This document shows positions 54,701 through 62,949 of a stretch of 62,949 bases of DNA, one piece after another. Position numbers and translations under genes: made by a program. Source of the DNA: an uncultured Verrucomicrobiota bacterium (lineage in GTDB: Bacteria; Verrucomicrobiota; Verrucomicrobiia; Verrucomicrobiales; Verrucomicrobiaceae). How positions within the stretch are numbered: position 1 is the first letter of the stretch; every line of letters begins with the position of its first letter. The notes beneath the pieces were generated by a model. It saw only the letters and a list, made by a program, of their open reading frames with translations, did no database searches and was not told where the DNA came from. The stretch is from positions 1 through 62,949 of the forward strand of contig CAINGK010000009.1 in the NCBI GenBank assembly GCA_903848465.1, read 5' to 3'.

Positions 54701-55978
54701 TCCAGCGGTGGCAATCAGGCACTCACCAGCAACGACTGGACTATCACCACCAATGCTGCGGTGCCATTTTCACCGCATGGCATCGGCGGAATGTTCAAAG
54801 GCGAGCCGCGTTGGAGCTACCCGAGCGCATGGCCCGGCTTGCATGCCAGTCATGAGGCCGCCATCCCAGATCGTCCCGGCATGGTCGTCGGCCACACCCG
54901 CCTTCTCGGCGGTTTCGTTCAGGGCAAAGCCGGACCCATGTTTTGCATCAACGGCAACATGGGAAACATGTACCTCTTCACCGCAGACGGCCTCTTCGTC
55001 GCCACCCTCTTCCATGACATTCGCCTTCGCCCCAACTGGGCCGCACCCGTCGCTGTGCGCAACATGGATGTGACCGATGTGTCGCTGCACGACGAAAACT
55101 TCTGGCCCAGCATCACCCAGACTCCCGACGGCAAAGTCTTTCTTGTTGATGGCGGTCGCACCAGCCTCGTCCGAGTCGATGGCCTTGACTCAATCCGGCG
55201 CATCCCCGAGCAAACCCTCGAAGTTACTCCCGCTGATCTCGACAAATCACGCGCTTGGTTCGCCCGCGCCGAAGCCGCACGCCAAAAAGCACGAGGTAAT
55301 GGCACCCTCAGCGTCGTCATGCGCCAGCAGCCTCCTGTCGTCGATGGCAAACTCGAGGACTGGCCTGCGACCACCGACTGGGCTTCGATCGACCGCCGCG
55401 GCATCAAAGCCAACTTCAACAGCAACTCCCGCCCCTACGAAGTCAGCGCGGCCGTCACCCTCAGTGGTGGCAAACTCTTCGTCGCCTGGCGCACCACCGA
55501 AAAAGACCTCCTCAGCAACAGCGGTGAAACCCCCAACGCCCTCTTCAAAACCGGCGGCTGCCTCGACCTCATGCTCCAGGCCGATACCGACCAGCGACTC
55601 CTCATCACTCTCGTCAAAGGCAAACCACGAGCGCTGCTCTATCGCTCTAAAGTACCCGGCACCACCCAGCCCGTCGCATTCGGCAGCCCCTGGCGCAGCA
55701 TTCACATCGACGTCGTCGAAGACGTGTCTGACCGCCTCACCTTTGCCACCGACAACACCGGCAATTTCGAAATCAGCGTCCCCTTGGAAACCCTCCATTG
55801 GCAGCCCAAACCCGGCGACACCGCCCGCGCCGATCTCGGCGTCCTCCGCGGCTCCAACGGCCAGACCACCCAGCGCATCTACTGGTCCAACAAAGCCACT
55901 GCCATCACGGCCGACGTGCCCAGCGAAGCCGAACTCACCCCCCAGCTCTGGGGCAAATGGAAAATCATTCACGACTAG
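51713..55978 (+). CDS. Giant secreted protein with FlgD-Ig-like and NHL/beta-propeller regions
   Basis: 1421 aa; the ATG at 51713 is preferred over a TTG at 51707. Signal peptide [18 protein letters not shown]. The N-terminal 350 residues are beta-rich. A FlgD-Ig-like module occurs near residues 370-450 ([36 protein letters not shown]). A long central region has propeller-like NHL repeats ([41 protein letters not shown]). The last 150 residues ([20 protein letters not shown]) look like a carbohydrate-binding CBM9 module. It starts two bases after the PSCyt gene. Ligand and activity are unknown; sugar binding is plausible. Confidence 0.85.
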   Translation: MRSAFSPFHKFVLGAWLCVSGAAYSQEFKALDPALLDPAGFAQSVAGKELPNTIGPQSVVWTQKTKPDFRGIKFGAGRETGLRHLRIGFGKEIALGSVLVSGGGTLSVLKASSAYPGDLNDDSQWQPAERLVNGAASHAEVLSGDYALWLLPPGTQARALRFSHAPAAGDPEMAGVLGGVWIIPERLGNVAPQALVQSRARDDVSAKLVDESGNKTWQAWDNGEQGAALPISPEHPEIVTLAWPASVQLNGLCLLWAGFAAIKIDTFTGADNLTLQDAPESSWQCIATKSGIDPLYPLPLGPHWIAFDKPTQTRALRLRIIAGTKSTHSHLDSKVKDGRRVWLGEVMALAPLKDAALASLVLPRATEEPPPIPVKFTLPEAGLVTLVIEDSEHHRVRNLVSETPFPAGENTAWWDGSDDLLRDPEAAKHGVYNIPTRPVAPGSYTVRGLWRKPVELHYEFSIYNAGKPAWTTADNTGCWLTTHTPPTSMAAIPAAKTADGKPLVIMGAYVAEGGHGLQWLHEDGTKIGGQHWVGGTWTGAPTLAVDLGAQAIADHACYVGSVWDGELRLTAKSRTLEDKPVFKAQLGDDPRLKENDPKTPAELEGFDGGLKVYVLAGIAAHDGVLVCSMIRQNELLFIDAKAGKILRREKIESPRGLTFDANGHLLVLSGTKLLRLDSDSAKTETLISAGLEDPRHVTAAANGKIFITDRGTSHQVKIFSPEGKLIRTIGAAGAPALGKYNPKHMNNPNGLALDSQGRVWVAEADNYPRRVSVWSDQGTLERTFYGPTEYGGGGVLDPQDATKFFYKGMEFALDWKSGTDALQRVFARPDPLMEAHGGHFSPDYPLYSKGQRYFTSCYTHNPTGGDNVAFLWRDDGKAAKLVAGIGDAHQFQILRTPEFRALWPVGTKPDEENPSPEKHAAFIWSDHNDDGRPQPDEVKMTKEVLRGVTVMNDLSFIAARFGDKTARFAPAKISSSGVPEYNLQPEVLGPAGGTPPSSGGNQALTSNDWTITTNAAVPFSPHGIGGMFKGEPRWSYPSAWPGLHASHEAAIPDRPGMVVGHTRLLGGFVQGKAGPMFCINGNMGNMYLFTADGLFVATLFHDIRLRPNWAAPVAVRNMDVTDVSLHDENFWPSITQTPDGKVFLVDGGRTSLVRVDGLDSIRRIPEQTLEVTPADLDKSRAWFARAEAARQKARGNGTLSVVMRQQPPVVDGKLEDWPATTDWASIDRRGIKANFNSNSRPYEVSAAVTLSGGKLFVAWRTTEKDLLSNSGETPNALFKTGGCLDLMLQADTDQRLLITLVKGKPRALLYRSKVPGTTQPVAFGSPWRSIHIDVVEDVSDRLTFATDNTGNFEISVPLETLHWQPKPGDTARADLGVLRGSNGQTTQRIYWSNKATAITADVPSEAELTPQLWGKWKIIHD

Positions 55979-55985
55979 CCCACTC

Positions 55986-57377
55986 ATGACCTTCACCCGC
56001 GCCATCGCTCTTTCGTCCACGCTGCTTGCCTCCACCGCCTCCGCCGCCGATCCCGTCATCACCTACGACGAGCACATCAAGCCCATCTTCCGCGAGCACT
56101 GCCTCAAGTGCCACGGCGAGGACGAGCAGAAGGCCGATCTGAACCTCGCCAACTTCACCGCCGTCCTCAAAGGCGGCAGCGGCGACAAAGCCGTGATCGC
56201 CGGACGTGCCAGCCAAAGCCTGCTGTTCCAGGCCATCACCGCCGAAGACGATGCCGAGCGCATGCCGCCGAAAAAAGCCGCCATTCCCTCCCCGCAGATC
56301 GAGCTCATTCGCCAGTGGATCCAGGGCGGCCTCCGCGAATCCTCCGCCAGCAAATCCCTCGTCGCCGAACGCGACACCTCCTTCACTCCCACCACCGACA
56401 TCAAACTCGACGGCCCGCCGCCGATGCCCGAGTCCCTGCCTGCATTCACTCCCCCCGCGCTGAAACGCCCGCTGCCCGTCATCGCCATGGCCGCCAGTCC
56501 GCGCGCGCCGCTCATCGCCGTCGCCGGCCATGAACACGTGCGTTTGCTCGATGCCACCACCCAGCAGCAAATCGGTGCGCTCGCCTTCCCTGAAGGCCAG
56601 CCCAACGTCATCCGCTTCAGCCTCGATGGCCGCGTCCTCATGGTCGCCGGTGGCAAACCGGTGCAGTCCGGCAGTGTCGTCCTCTTTGACGTCAAGACCG
56701 GTAAACGTCTCGCGACCATCGGCGATGAAACCGACGCCGTCCTCGCCGCAGATCTCAGCCCCGATCAACAGCTCGTCGCCCTCGGCGGCTCTGGCAAAGT
56801 CGTCAAAATCTACGGCACCGCCGATGGCAAACTCCGCCACAAGCTCACCAAGCACACCGACTGGATCACCGCCCTCGCCTTCAGCCCGGACGGCAAAAAA
56901 CTCGCCAGCTCAGATCGCGCCGGCGGCATTCATCTCTGGGACGCCACCGGCGGCGGCATCCTCCTCTCCCTCTCCGAGCACAAAGCGGCGGTGCGTGCCC
57001 TCGCCTGGCGCAGCGACAGCAAAATGCTCGCCAGCGGTGGCGAAGACGGCCTCCTCATCTGGTGGGACGCCAAGGATGGCTGGCCCACGGTCACAAACAC
57101 CAACGCCCACCCGCCGACACGCCCGCAGGGCTTCTACGGCAAGATCCCCAATGGCGTCCTCGCCCTCGCCTTCGGCCCCAACGGTGAACTGCTCAGCGCA
57201 GGGCGTGACAAACATGTGCGCCTGTGGAATGCCAGTGGCGGCTCCACCAGGGATTTCCCTTTGGAGACCACCTTGCCGCTTCAGACCAGCATCACCTTTG
57301 ACGGAAAGGGTCTATTTACCGGAGGTGCGGACGGAGTCGTACGATGCTTGCCGGGGAGCTTGACTCACTCTCGTTGA
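55986..57377 (+). CDS. PSCyt1 cytochrome domain fused to WD40 propeller
   Basis: 463 aa with signal peptide ([11 protein letters not shown]). The c-type domain shows C39-LK-CHG ([18 protein letters not shown]) and [22 protein letters not shown]40 propeller follows after a proline-rich linker ([17 protein letters not shown]): [56 protein letters not shown], and [21 protein letters not shown]. This architecture is common in PVC bacteria. It lies 7 bases after the giant gene. A longer frame extends back to 55077 inside that gene but is rejected. Its last 66 bases overlap the convergent lipoprotein gene. Confidence 0.9.
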   Translation: MTFTRAIALSSTLLASTASAADPVITYDEHIKPIFREHCLKCHGEDEQKADLNLANFTAVLKGGSGDKAVIAGRASQSLLFQAITAEDDAERMPPKKAAIPSPQIELIRQWIQGGLRESSASKSLVAERDTSFTPTTDIKLDGPPPMPESLPAFTPPALKRPLPVIAMAASPRAPLIAVAGHEHVRLLDATTQQQIGALAFPEGQPNVIRFSLDGRVLMVAGGKPVQSGSVVLFDVKTGKRLATIGDETDAVLAADLSPDQQLVALGGSGKVVKIYGTADGKLRHKLTKHTDWITALAFSPDGKKLASSDRAGGIHLWDATGGGILLSLSEHKAAVRALAWRSDSKMLASGGEDGLLIWWDAKDGWPTVTNTNAHPPTRPQGFYGKIPNGVLALAFGPNGELLSAGRDKHVRLWNASGGSTRDFPLETTLPLQTSITFDGKGLFTGGADGVVRCLPGSLTHSR

Positions 57378-57671
57378 CTGCATCTCATAGGCACCGTGGT
57401 CCCAACTGTTGCCCACTAGGCTTGGGTCACCTTCATACGCGAAGTTTTCGCCGTAGTTGATCGTGGGCTGAGGCCAGACGCTGTAGCCGTTGCCGTAACC
57501 ACCGCCATAACCGCCAAAGCTCGGAGCGCCGTTGAAGTTGCTGCCGTAGTAGGTGCCGCCAACCTTGGTGCGCTTATAGCCGCCACTACCCCAGCTCCAG
57601 TCATGACCACAGGAAGTGAGAGACAGAGCGGTAAGAACCGAGAGGATGACCAGGGAGTGAGCGGATTTCAT
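57312..57671 (-). CDS. Small Gly/Tyr-rich lipoprotein
   Basis: 119 aa with a lipoprotein signal ([15 protein letters not shown], lipobox LTSC). The mature part is rich in Gly, Tyr and Ser ([17 protein letters not shown]) with no family recognised. The composition suggests an unstructured surface protein. It overlaps the WD40 gene by 66 bases tail to tail, so one of the two ends may be shorter in reality, but both stops are clear. Confidence 0.65.
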   Translation of the reverse strand: MKSAHSLVILSVLTALSLTSCGHDWSWGSGGYKRTKVGGTYYGSNFNGAPSFGGYGGGYGNGYSVWPQPTINYGENFAYEGDPSLVGNSWDHGAYEMQSTRVSQAPRQASYDSVRTSGK

Positions 57672-57828
57672 GGAACGGATGATGTGAGTGCTGGCGGGTT
57701 ATTTTATGAAGAATTGGCCAAGCCGCAGAAAAAAGCAATCCTATAAATCCATCGCCATGAGCAGTTTCGAGGAGGAGCCACCTCAAACAGGGGGCAGGCC
57801 ACCGTCTGAGAGGACAGGCAAAGACAAA

Positions 57829-57862
57829 CTTTCCAGCCGGGACTTGGAATCTTTCCAGCCGG
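57829..57862. promoter_or_regulatory. 12-bp perfect direct repeat upstream of the DUF1080 gene
   Basis: CTTTCCAGCCGG occurs at 57829-57840 and 57851-57862. The 22-bp period is about two helical turns, putting both copies on the same DNA face. The second ends 23 bases before the start of the DUF1080 gene. The arrangement suits an activator or repressor site, or a duplication; no regulator is adjacent. Confidence 0.4.
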
Positions 57863-57885
57863 ATTCACGTTACCACTCCCCATCC

Positions 57886-58527
57886 ATGAAACACACCCTC
57901 CTCGCGCTTCTCGCCACTGCTTCGCTCTCCTTTGCCGCCGATCATCCCGACACCACCGGCTGGAAGGATTTGTTTACCACTGATCTTTCGAACACCGTCG
58001 CCCCTGGCAAATGGGAGATTAAAGACGGCATCCTCGTCGCCAAGGACCACGACACGCTCTGGACCAAGGATTCGTATGGCGACTTCATCCTCGATCTCGA
58101 ATTCAAAGTCGAAAAGGAATCCAACAGCGGTGTCTTCCTCCGCTCCGGCAATATCAAAGACACCCTCGGTGCCCTCGAAATCCAGGTCCACGACTCCGCC
58201 GACGGCAGCAAGTACGGCATGGTCGCAGCCATCTATGACGCCATGCCCCCCAGCAAGAGCATGGCCAAGCCCATTGGCGAATGGAACCACTTCACCATCA
58301 CCTGCAAAGGCCCCATGGTCAGCGTCGTCTTCAATGGCGAAGAAGTCATCCACGCCGACCTCGACAAATGGTCCGAAGTCGGCCAAAACCCTGACGGCAC
58401 CCCCAACAAGTTCAAGAAGGCCCTCAAAGACTTCGCCCGCAGCGGCCCCATCGGCCTCCAGGGCCTCCATGGCAAAGCCCAGGCCCCCGTCTACTATCGC
58501 AACATGAAGATCAAGGTGCTTGAGTAG
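57886..58527 (+). CDS. DUF1080 (3-keto-disaccharide hydrolase-like) secreted protein
   Basis: 213 aa with signal peptide (MKHTLLALLATASLSFA). The concanavalin-like DUF1080 fold is read from GWKDLFTTDLSNTV, WEIKDGILVAKDHDTLWT, YGDFILDLEFKVEKESNSGV, WNHFTITCKGPMVSVVFNGE and GPIGLQGLHGKAQAPVYYRN. Family members include 3-keto-glycoside hydrolases of the 3-keto-sugar pathway, but no 3-dehydrogenase gene is present. ATG 57886 is chosen because it starts the signal peptide; the frame is open from 57688. A strong terminator follows. Confidence 0.92.
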   Translation: MKHTLLALLATASLSFAADHPDTTGWKDLFTTDLSNTVAPGKWEIKDGILVAKDHDTLWTKDSYGDFILDLEFKVEKESNSGVFLRSGNIKDTLGALEIQVHDSADGSKYGMVAAIYDAMPPSKSMAKPIGEWNHFTITCKGPMVSVVFNGEEVIHADLDKWSEVGQNPDGTPNKFKKALKDFARSGPIGLQGLHGKAQAPVYYRNMKIKVLE

Positions 58528-58563
58528 CCCGCCTTATGACCAGCAGGCTTGTTCAATTTGAGT

Positions 58564-58595
58564 CCAGAGTTTGCAAAAACTCTGGGCTTCTTTTT
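58564..58595 (+). terminator. Rho-independent terminator after the DUF1080 gene
   Basis: A perfect 9-bp stem, CCAGAGTTT (58564-58572) and AAACTCTGG (58577-58585), with loop GCAA is followed by GCTTCTTTTT. It lies 36 bases after the stop of the plus-strand gene and just before the end of the convergent uup gene. The T-run is on the plus strand only. Confidence 0.85.
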
Positions 58596-60501
58596 ACCCC
58601 GCACACGCCACTCTTACCTCTTCCAGTTCCGCCCACCGCGAAAACTTCCCTTCCAGCTCGTGCTTTTTCGCATCGAGTTTGGCGATGTAGTCATTCGTTC
58701 CGGCACCGAGCTTCACAAATGTCTCGGGGTTGCTGAGTTCGGCCTCCATGGCGGCGATCTCGCTCTCCAGACTGGTGATGGCAGCTTCGCAGTCCGCCAG
58801 CTCCCGCTGCTCTTTCTGCGACATCTTCTTCTGCTTCGCGTTCGCATTGCTAGCCGCAGCCACCACCTTCTCCTTCTTCACGGCCGCGTTCACCAGCGCC
58901 AGCTCGGCGGCGGCTTTGGCAGCGCGTTTTTCCTGGTAGTAGCTGTAGTTCCCGGCGCATTCATGGATGCTGCCCTGGCCTTCGAAGGCGATGAGGCGGT
59001 CGCACACGCGGTCGAGGAAGTAGCGGTCATGGCTGACGACGAGGACGCAGCCTTTGAAGGAGAGGATGGCCTCCTCCAGCACGCGCATGGTCTGCAGATC
59101 GAGATCGTTGGTCGGTTCGTCGAGAATAAGGAAGTTGCCGCCCCGGCGGAGGATCTTGGCCAGCAGGACGCGGCTTTGCTCGCCACCGCTGAGTTCCTTC
59201 ACGCGCATGGTCACGCGCTCATCGGTGAAGAGGAAGCGGCGCAGGTAGGTGCGTACATGCATCTTCTCCGGCCCGAACTGGACGAATTCGGACATCGGTC
59301 CCGCGACTTCTTCCATGACGCTGTTTTCGGGATTGAGCAGCAGGCGCTGCTGATCGACATAGTTAAAGACGGTGCGCTTGCCGATGACGACCTTGCCTTC
59401 GTTCGGTGCTTGCTGGCCCATGAGCATGCGCAGCAGGGTCGTTTTACCGAGACCATTGCGACCGATGATGCCGGTGCAGGTGCCTGCCTCAAAGCTGAGA
59501 TTCAGATGGCTGAACAACCAGCGGTCATTGATGTGCGCGCCGATGTCCGTGGCATCGATGATCGTGTTCGCCAGCGCGGAGGCGGGCGGGATGATCAAGT
59601 CCATGACCAGCTCGGCCTCGGGGGCCTCGATGGCGGCCACGCGGTCGTATTCATCCAGTCGTGAGCGCTGCTTGGTGCCCCGGCCTCTGACACCGGCGCG
59701 GACGAATTCCAGCTCATGCCGCAGGAAGCTCTGACGGCGGCGTTCGGAATTCGCCTCCACGGATTCACGCACGGCCTTGCTTTCCAGGAAGTCGCTGTAG
59801 TTGCCGGGATGGCTGTAGATGCGGCTGTCATCGATCTCGATGATGCGCGTGGCCACGCGGTCGAGGAAGTAGCGGTCATGCGTGACGAAGAGCACCGCAC
59901 CAGTGAAGTCCCGCAGGAAGATTTCGAGCCACTCGATGGATTCGGCGTCGAGATGGTTCGTCGGTTCGTCGAGCAGGAGCAGATCGGGCTGCGAGACGAG
60001 CGCGCGCGCTAGGGCCACGCGGCGCTTTTCACCGCCAGAGAGGCCTTTGACGATGCGGTCTGCCGCCGGCAAACCGAGTTCGTTCATGGCGGTGCTGATG
60101 CGCGTTTCGACGCCCCAGCCGTCGTGCAGTTGGATCTGGTGCAGCAAATCCGCCTCCTGATCGCCCTTGTAGTCGCCGTTTTCGTAGCGCTCGACCATCT
60201 CCAGCAGCACCGAGGCACCGGCGCGTACGTTGTCGATCACGCTGGCCTCATCATCCAGGGTGAACTCCTGGGCCAGATGGCTGACGATGATGCCGTTGCG
60301 CCGCGAGATAATGCCGCTGTCGGGCTTCTCGGTGCCGACGAGGATGCGCATGAGGCTGGTCTTGCCGGAGCCATTGCGTCCGACGAGCCCGAGCTTTTCA
60401 CCCTCGTGAATGCTCATCGTCGCATCATTGAAGACCTGTTGCAGCCCGAATTGAAGGCGCAGGTCTTTGGCGGAAACGACGGCAGGAGTGATGGGAGACA
60501 T
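58594..60501 (-). CDS. uup: ABC-F family ATPase (Uup-like)
   Basis: 635-aa soluble protein with two ATP-binding cassettes and no membrane domain. Cassette 1 has Walker A GRNGSGKTS, signature LSGGEKRRVALARAL and Walker B LLLLDEPTNHLD; cassette 2 has GRNGLGKTT, LSGGEQSRVLLAKIL and FLILDEPTNDLD. They are joined by the ABC-F linker with RGRGTKQRSRLDEYDR. A C-terminal Lys/Glu-rich coiled coil (KMSQKEQRELADCEAAI) supports the Uup branch over EttA. These factors act on ribosomes or in DNA transposition control. Its 3' end lies at the terminator of the convergent gene. Confidence 0.94.
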   Translation of the reverse strand: MSPITPAVVSAKDLRLQFGLQQVFNDATMSIHEGEKLGLVGRNGSGKTSLMRILVGTEKPDSGIISRRNGIIVSHLAQEFTLDDEASVIDNVRAGASVLLEMVERYENGDYKGDQEADLLHQIQLHDGWGVETRISTAMNELGLPAADRIVKGLSGGEKRRVALARALVSQPDLLLLDEPTNHLDAESIEWLEIFLRDFTGAVLFVTHDRYFLDRVATRIIEIDDSRIYSHPGNYSDFLESKAVRESVEANSERRRQSFLRHELEFVRAGVRGRGTKQRSRLDEYDRVAAIEAPEAELVMDLIIPPASALANTIIDATDIGAHINDRWLFSHLNLSFEAGTCTGIIGRNGLGKTTLLRMLMGQQAPNEGKVVIGKRTVFNYVDQQRLLLNPENSVMEEVAGPMSEFVQFGPEKMHVRTYLRRFLFTDERVTMRVKELSGGEQSRVLLAKILRRGGNFLILDEPTNDLDLQTMRVLEEAILSFKGCVLVVSHDRYFLDRVCDRLIAFEGQGSIHECAGNYSYYQEKRAAKAAAELALVNAAVKKEKVVAAASNANAKQKKMSQKEQRELADCEAAITSLESEIAAMEAELSNPETFVKLGAGTNDYIAKLDAKKHELEGKFSRWAELEEVRVACAG

Positions 60502-60539
60502 GAGTGGGGCCGCGCACAGACCACACGATGGGGCCTAGA

Positions 60540-61331
60540 TCAAGGCTTCTCCAGCACCTGCCGCACCATCACCGGATCATCCGTGGTGATGCCATCGACG
60601 CCGAGTTTGGCAAAACGTTGCGCATCGGCGGGTTTGTTGACGGTCCACACATAAAGCCCAAAGCCTGCATTGCGAATCTGCTGCACCATCGCGGCGTCCC
60701 AGGGGAAATCGGCGGCGCCGAGGTCGAGGCCGTCGAGTTGGTCGGCCTTTGTGTCGGCGATGAGCTGGGTCAGATCGGTGGGCTTACGGTCCTTGGTTTT
60801 GCCGGAGGCCAGACGGTACACCTTGATCCAAGGCATCGCTTTCTTGGACTCAGCGACAGCGGCACGTTGAAAGGAGATGATAGCGAGCTGTGCGGCGCGG
60901 TCCTTCATCGGCTCCAGGATGCGCTTCAATTCAGGCACGATTTCCGCCCCGCATTTGACCTCGATGAAAAAGCGCTGCTTGCCCTTCGGCATGGTGGCGA
61001 GGGCTTGCTCCAGGGTCGGGATTTTTTCATGCGCCCACTCCTTGCCTTTCCACGAACCGGCATCCAGCGCGGTCAATTCGGCCTGCTTTGATTTGGCGAC
61101 ATCGAGGCTCACCCTGGCGGTGCGCTTGGTGTCCTTGTCGTGAATGACAGCGGTTTTGCCATCGGCCGTGAGATAGACATCCAGCTCGCAGGCATCGGTC
61201 TGATGCTTCCAAGCCAGCTCGAACGAGCCGAGCGTGTTCTCCGGCGCACGCGCGGAAAAACCGCGATGTGCGATGATTTCAACGGCGTGGGCAGACATGG
61301 CGGCAAGGAGGAAAAGTGCGACGAACTTCAT
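60540..61331 (-). CDS. Secreted glycerophosphodiester phosphodiesterase family protein
   Basis: 263 aa with signal peptide (FVALFLLAAMSAHA). The GDPD barrel motifs are IIAHRGFSARAPENTLGSF (HR, ENT), ACELDVYLTADGKTAVIHDKD (ExD, HD) and FFIEVKCG. It hydrolyses glycerophosphodiesters to glycerol-3-phosphate and alcohol, using Ca2+ or Mg2+. The frame continues upstream to 61748, but only the ATG at 61331 gives a signal peptide. It lies 38 bases downstream of the uup start and is divergent from the phosphodiesterase gene. Confidence 0.93.
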   Translation of the reverse strand: MKFVALFLLAAMSAHAVEIIAHRGFSARAPENTLGSFELAWKHQTDACELDVYLTADGKTAVIHDKDTKRTARVSLDVAKSKQAELTALDAGSWKGKEWAHEKIPTLEQALATMPKGKQRFFIEVKCGAEIVPELKRILEPMKDRAAQLAIISFQRAAVAESKKAMPWIKVYRLASGKTKDRKPTDLTQLIADTKADQLDGLDLGAADFPWDAAMVQQIRNAGFGLYVWTVNKPADAQRFAKLGVDGITTDDPVMVRQVLEKP

Positions 61332-61377
61332 GAGGGAGAAAGCAAACGACGCAAGCACTCGTAACTCTTCGCCCCAA

Positions 61378-62757
61378 ATGAAATTTTGCTTCCTGCTTGT
61401 CCTCAGCATCCTCATTGTTCGCACCCTGACCTCCTGCTCGAAGTCATCCTGCAACAAGGAGCAGCACGTCATTTTGATCAGCCTCGACGGATTCCCTGCA
61501 TGGCTGTGGAATGATGAGTCGCTGCAGATCCCGAATCTGCGCAAGCTGGCCGCTGAAGGCGCGAGCGCCAAGGCCATGACGGTGAGCAATCCGTCCATCA
61601 CCTGGATCAACCACACCACACTCGTCACCGGCGTGGAACCGCGCAAGCATGGGGTGCTTTTCAACGGCCTGCTCGTGCGCCAGGGGGAAAGCAAGCCGCC
61701 GAAGATCGAGCAGTGGGCGGACAAGACCAAGCTCGTGTTTGCACCCACGATCTACGACATCGCCCACGAAGCCGGTTTGACCACCGCCGAGTCCGACTGG
61801 GTGGCCGTCACCAAAGCCAAGACCATCGACTGGAGCTTTGCCGAGCTGCCCGAAGCCGAGGGTAAAGTCGAAAAAGAAATGATCGCCGCCGGCGAGATCA
61901 AGCAGCGGGACATCACCTGGATGCAGCTCGGCCCGCAACGCAAAAGCGTCACCTTCCTCGACAACATGTGGACCAAGGCCGCCATCCACATCTTCAAGAC
62001 GCACAAGCCCAACCTGCTGCTGTATCACACGCTCAACACGGACTCGACGCACCACGCCTACGGCCCCGGCTCCATGGCCAGTGCCACCGCGCTGGCTTAC
62101 GCGGATCGGCTAGTGGGAGATCTGGTCAAAGCCGTCGAAGACAGCGGCCTGCGCGACAGCACCACCTTCATCATCGCCACTGATCATGGTTTCAAGAAGG
62201 TCACCCAGATCATCCTGCCCAATGTGGTGCTGAAACAAGCCGGACTCGCCCAGGGTCTGGGCCCCACCATCAACACCTGCGACGCCTATTCCATGACCCA
62301 GGGTGGCATGGCCTTCGTGTACATCACCAATCCCGCCCGCAAAGCCGAGCTGATGCCAAAGCTCAAGGAGATGTTTGCCAAGACCGAAGGCGTGGACCGC
62401 GTGATCGACGGCACGGACGGCCACACCCTCGGCATGCCCATGCCCGATGAGAACCCCGGCATGGGCGATCTCGTGCTTTATGCCAAGCCCGGCTACGCCT
62501 TTAAAAACGACGCTGGTGGAGATGCCGTCGTCACTCCCTCCGTGAACTACGCGGGCACGCATGGCTACTTCAATGGCGACCCCGAGCTTGATGGCATCTT
62601 CATCGCCAGCGGTCGCGGCATCAAAAAAGGCATCGTGCTGGATCGCATGGCCAATCTCGACGTGGCACCCACAATGGCGAAGCTGATGAGCCTGAAGCTG
62701 CCACAAACGGATGGCCGCGTGCTGGAGGAAATTTTAACTCCTGTGAGTGGATTTTAG
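61378..62757 (+). CDS. Alkaline-phosphatase-superfamily phosphodiesterase, lipoprotein
   Basis: 459-aa type I phosphodiesterase/nucleotide pyrophosphatase family protein. The ATG at 61378 begins a lipoprotein-like signal (FLLVLSILIVRTLTSC). The two-metal site is read from VILISLDGF (Asp), NPSITWINHTTLVTG (nucleophile Thr), TLNTDSTHHAYGP (Asp, His), IIATDHGF (Asp, His) and AGTHGYFNGD (His). These match NPP-type phosphodiesterases. The substrate is unknown, but divergence from a GDPD gene suggests phosphodiester or phospholipid scavenging. The 46-base intergenic gap suggests a shared promoter region. Confidence 0.92.
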   Translation: MKFCFLLVLSILIVRTLTSCSKSSCNKEQHVILISLDGFPAWLWNDESLQIPNLRKLAAEGASAKAMTVSNPSITWINHTTLVTGVEPRKHGVLFNGLLVRQGESKPPKIEQWADKTKLVFAPTIYDIAHEAGLTTAESDWVAVTKAKTIDWSFAELPEAEGKVEKEMIAAGEIKQRDITWMQLGPQRKSVTFLDNMWTKAAIHIFKTHKPNLLLYHTLNTDSTHHAYGPGSMASATALAYADRLVGDLVKAVEDSGLRDSTTFIIATDHGFKKVTQIILPNVVLKQAGLAQGLGPTINTCDAYSMTQGGMAFVYITNPARKAELMPKLKEMFAKTEGVDRVIDGTDGHTLGMPMPDENPGMGDLVLYAKPGYAFKNDAGGDAVVTPSVNYAGTHGYFNGDPELDGIFIASGRGIKKGIVLDRMANLDVAPTMAKLMSLKLPQTDGRVLEEILTPVSGF

Positions 62758-62885
62758 ATACATCGTTGTGCGCGTTGATGTGACAAGTCCTGACAGATTA
62801 GGGGCACACGATTTGTAATTTCTACAGTAGACTTGTTACCGGATAATTAAGATAAGTTAATTGAGTTGGGTGGCGTACATGGTGA

Positions 62886-62949
62886 ATGCTGCAATTCACC
62901 CGGATTATCAAGGACGCCCGCACCCTCAAAGCCCTCATTGGCATGGGAC
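62886..62949 (+). CDS. Transposase N-terminal fragment (IS5/DDE_Tnp_4-like), cut by window edge
   Basis: The last 64 bases encode 21 residues, MLQFTRIIKDARTLKALIGMG, that resemble the start of IS5-group transposases, which open with a short helix and an LKALTGL-like turn. It has no stop before the window end. The 128 bases between the phosphodiesterase stop and this ATG are A+T-rich and may hold an element end, but no inverted repeat could be verified without the other end. Confidence 0.45.
   Translation, partial: MLQFTRIIKDARTLKALIGMG

Noticed and set aside
55077..55985. Upstream extension of the PSCyt1-WD40 gene
   Set aside because: The frame is open but gives Ser/Pro/Ala-rich shadow sequence within the preceding gene; a signal peptide starts at 55986.
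61332..61748. Upstream extension of the GDPD gene
   Set aside because: The extra residues overlap the divergent phosphodiesterase gene, and the signal peptide starts at 61331.

Overview
The window reads as chromosomal DNA of a Verrucomicrobiota bacterium, probably close to Verrucomicrobiaceae/Prosthecobacter. The call rests on gene content, not a database search. It has two PSCyt/DUF1549/DUF1553 proteins, two DUF1501 proteins, a PPC-repeat protein, a PSCyt1-WD40 protein, a DUF1080 protein, many GC-rich secreted proteins, and a chlamydial-type class I ribonucleotide reductase as expected in the PVC group. No rRNA, tRNA, CRISPR array or prophage was seen. Both edges cut through transposase genes of different families.

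Layout. 1-925: transposase tail and two unrecognised small genes. 945-5483 (minus): nrdB-nrdA, with tandem NrdR-box-like sites upstream of nrdB. The NrdB has Leu at the radical-tyrosine position and Glu at the first metal ligand, so it looks like a class Ic (Mn/Fe) enzyme. 5850-14533: a lipoprotein amidase, FAD enzymes, a ceramidase-like protein, a lone DUF1501 protein and an MFS_3 exporter. 14844-23874 (plus): a likely metal-handling stretch with a giant YHYH protein, a CusA-type RND pump lacking adaptor and outer-membrane partners, and a single protein that fuses MbnP and MbnH (normally two proteins, the metallo-mystery pair). 23882-30835 (minus): a tight glycolate operon, aminotransferase-glcD-glcE-(lipoprotein)-glcF-lctP. 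The lipoprotein gene sits between 15-bp direct repeats that duplicate the glcE/glcF junction, so it looks inserted.

30908-41854 (minus): PQQ-propeller protein, alpha/beta hydrolase, PSCyt1-DUF1549-discoidin-DUF1553 protein, a NarL-type response regulator, a sensor kinase with tandem discoidin-like domains, hflC, hflK and a DenD-like epimerase. Divergent from the last is a beta-hydroxyacid dehydrogenase (41911-42783). 42784-43909 is a 1.1-kb stretch without a credible gene, followed by an SDR gene on the minus strand.

44814-57377 (plus): a large secreted-protein operon, DUF1501 - PPC - [GxxExxY nuclease-like gene] - PSCyt/Big2/DUF1549/DUF1553 - NHL/FlgD-like giant - PSCyt1/WD40. The GxxExxY gene lies in an 884-bp segment bounded by perfect 12-bp inverted repeats; removing it restores a normal operon junction. 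The window ends with a Gly/Tyr-rich lipoprotein, a DUF1080 protein, an Uup-type ABC-F ATPase, a glycerophosphodiesterase and a divergent phosphodiesterase/phosphatase-family lipoprotein.

The most unusual items are the MbnP-MbnH fusion next to an orphan CusA, the Leu-type R2, two accessory genes with insertion boundaries visible in the sequence, and a sensor kinase that shares its discoidin-type domain with the cytochrome protein encoded just downstream.
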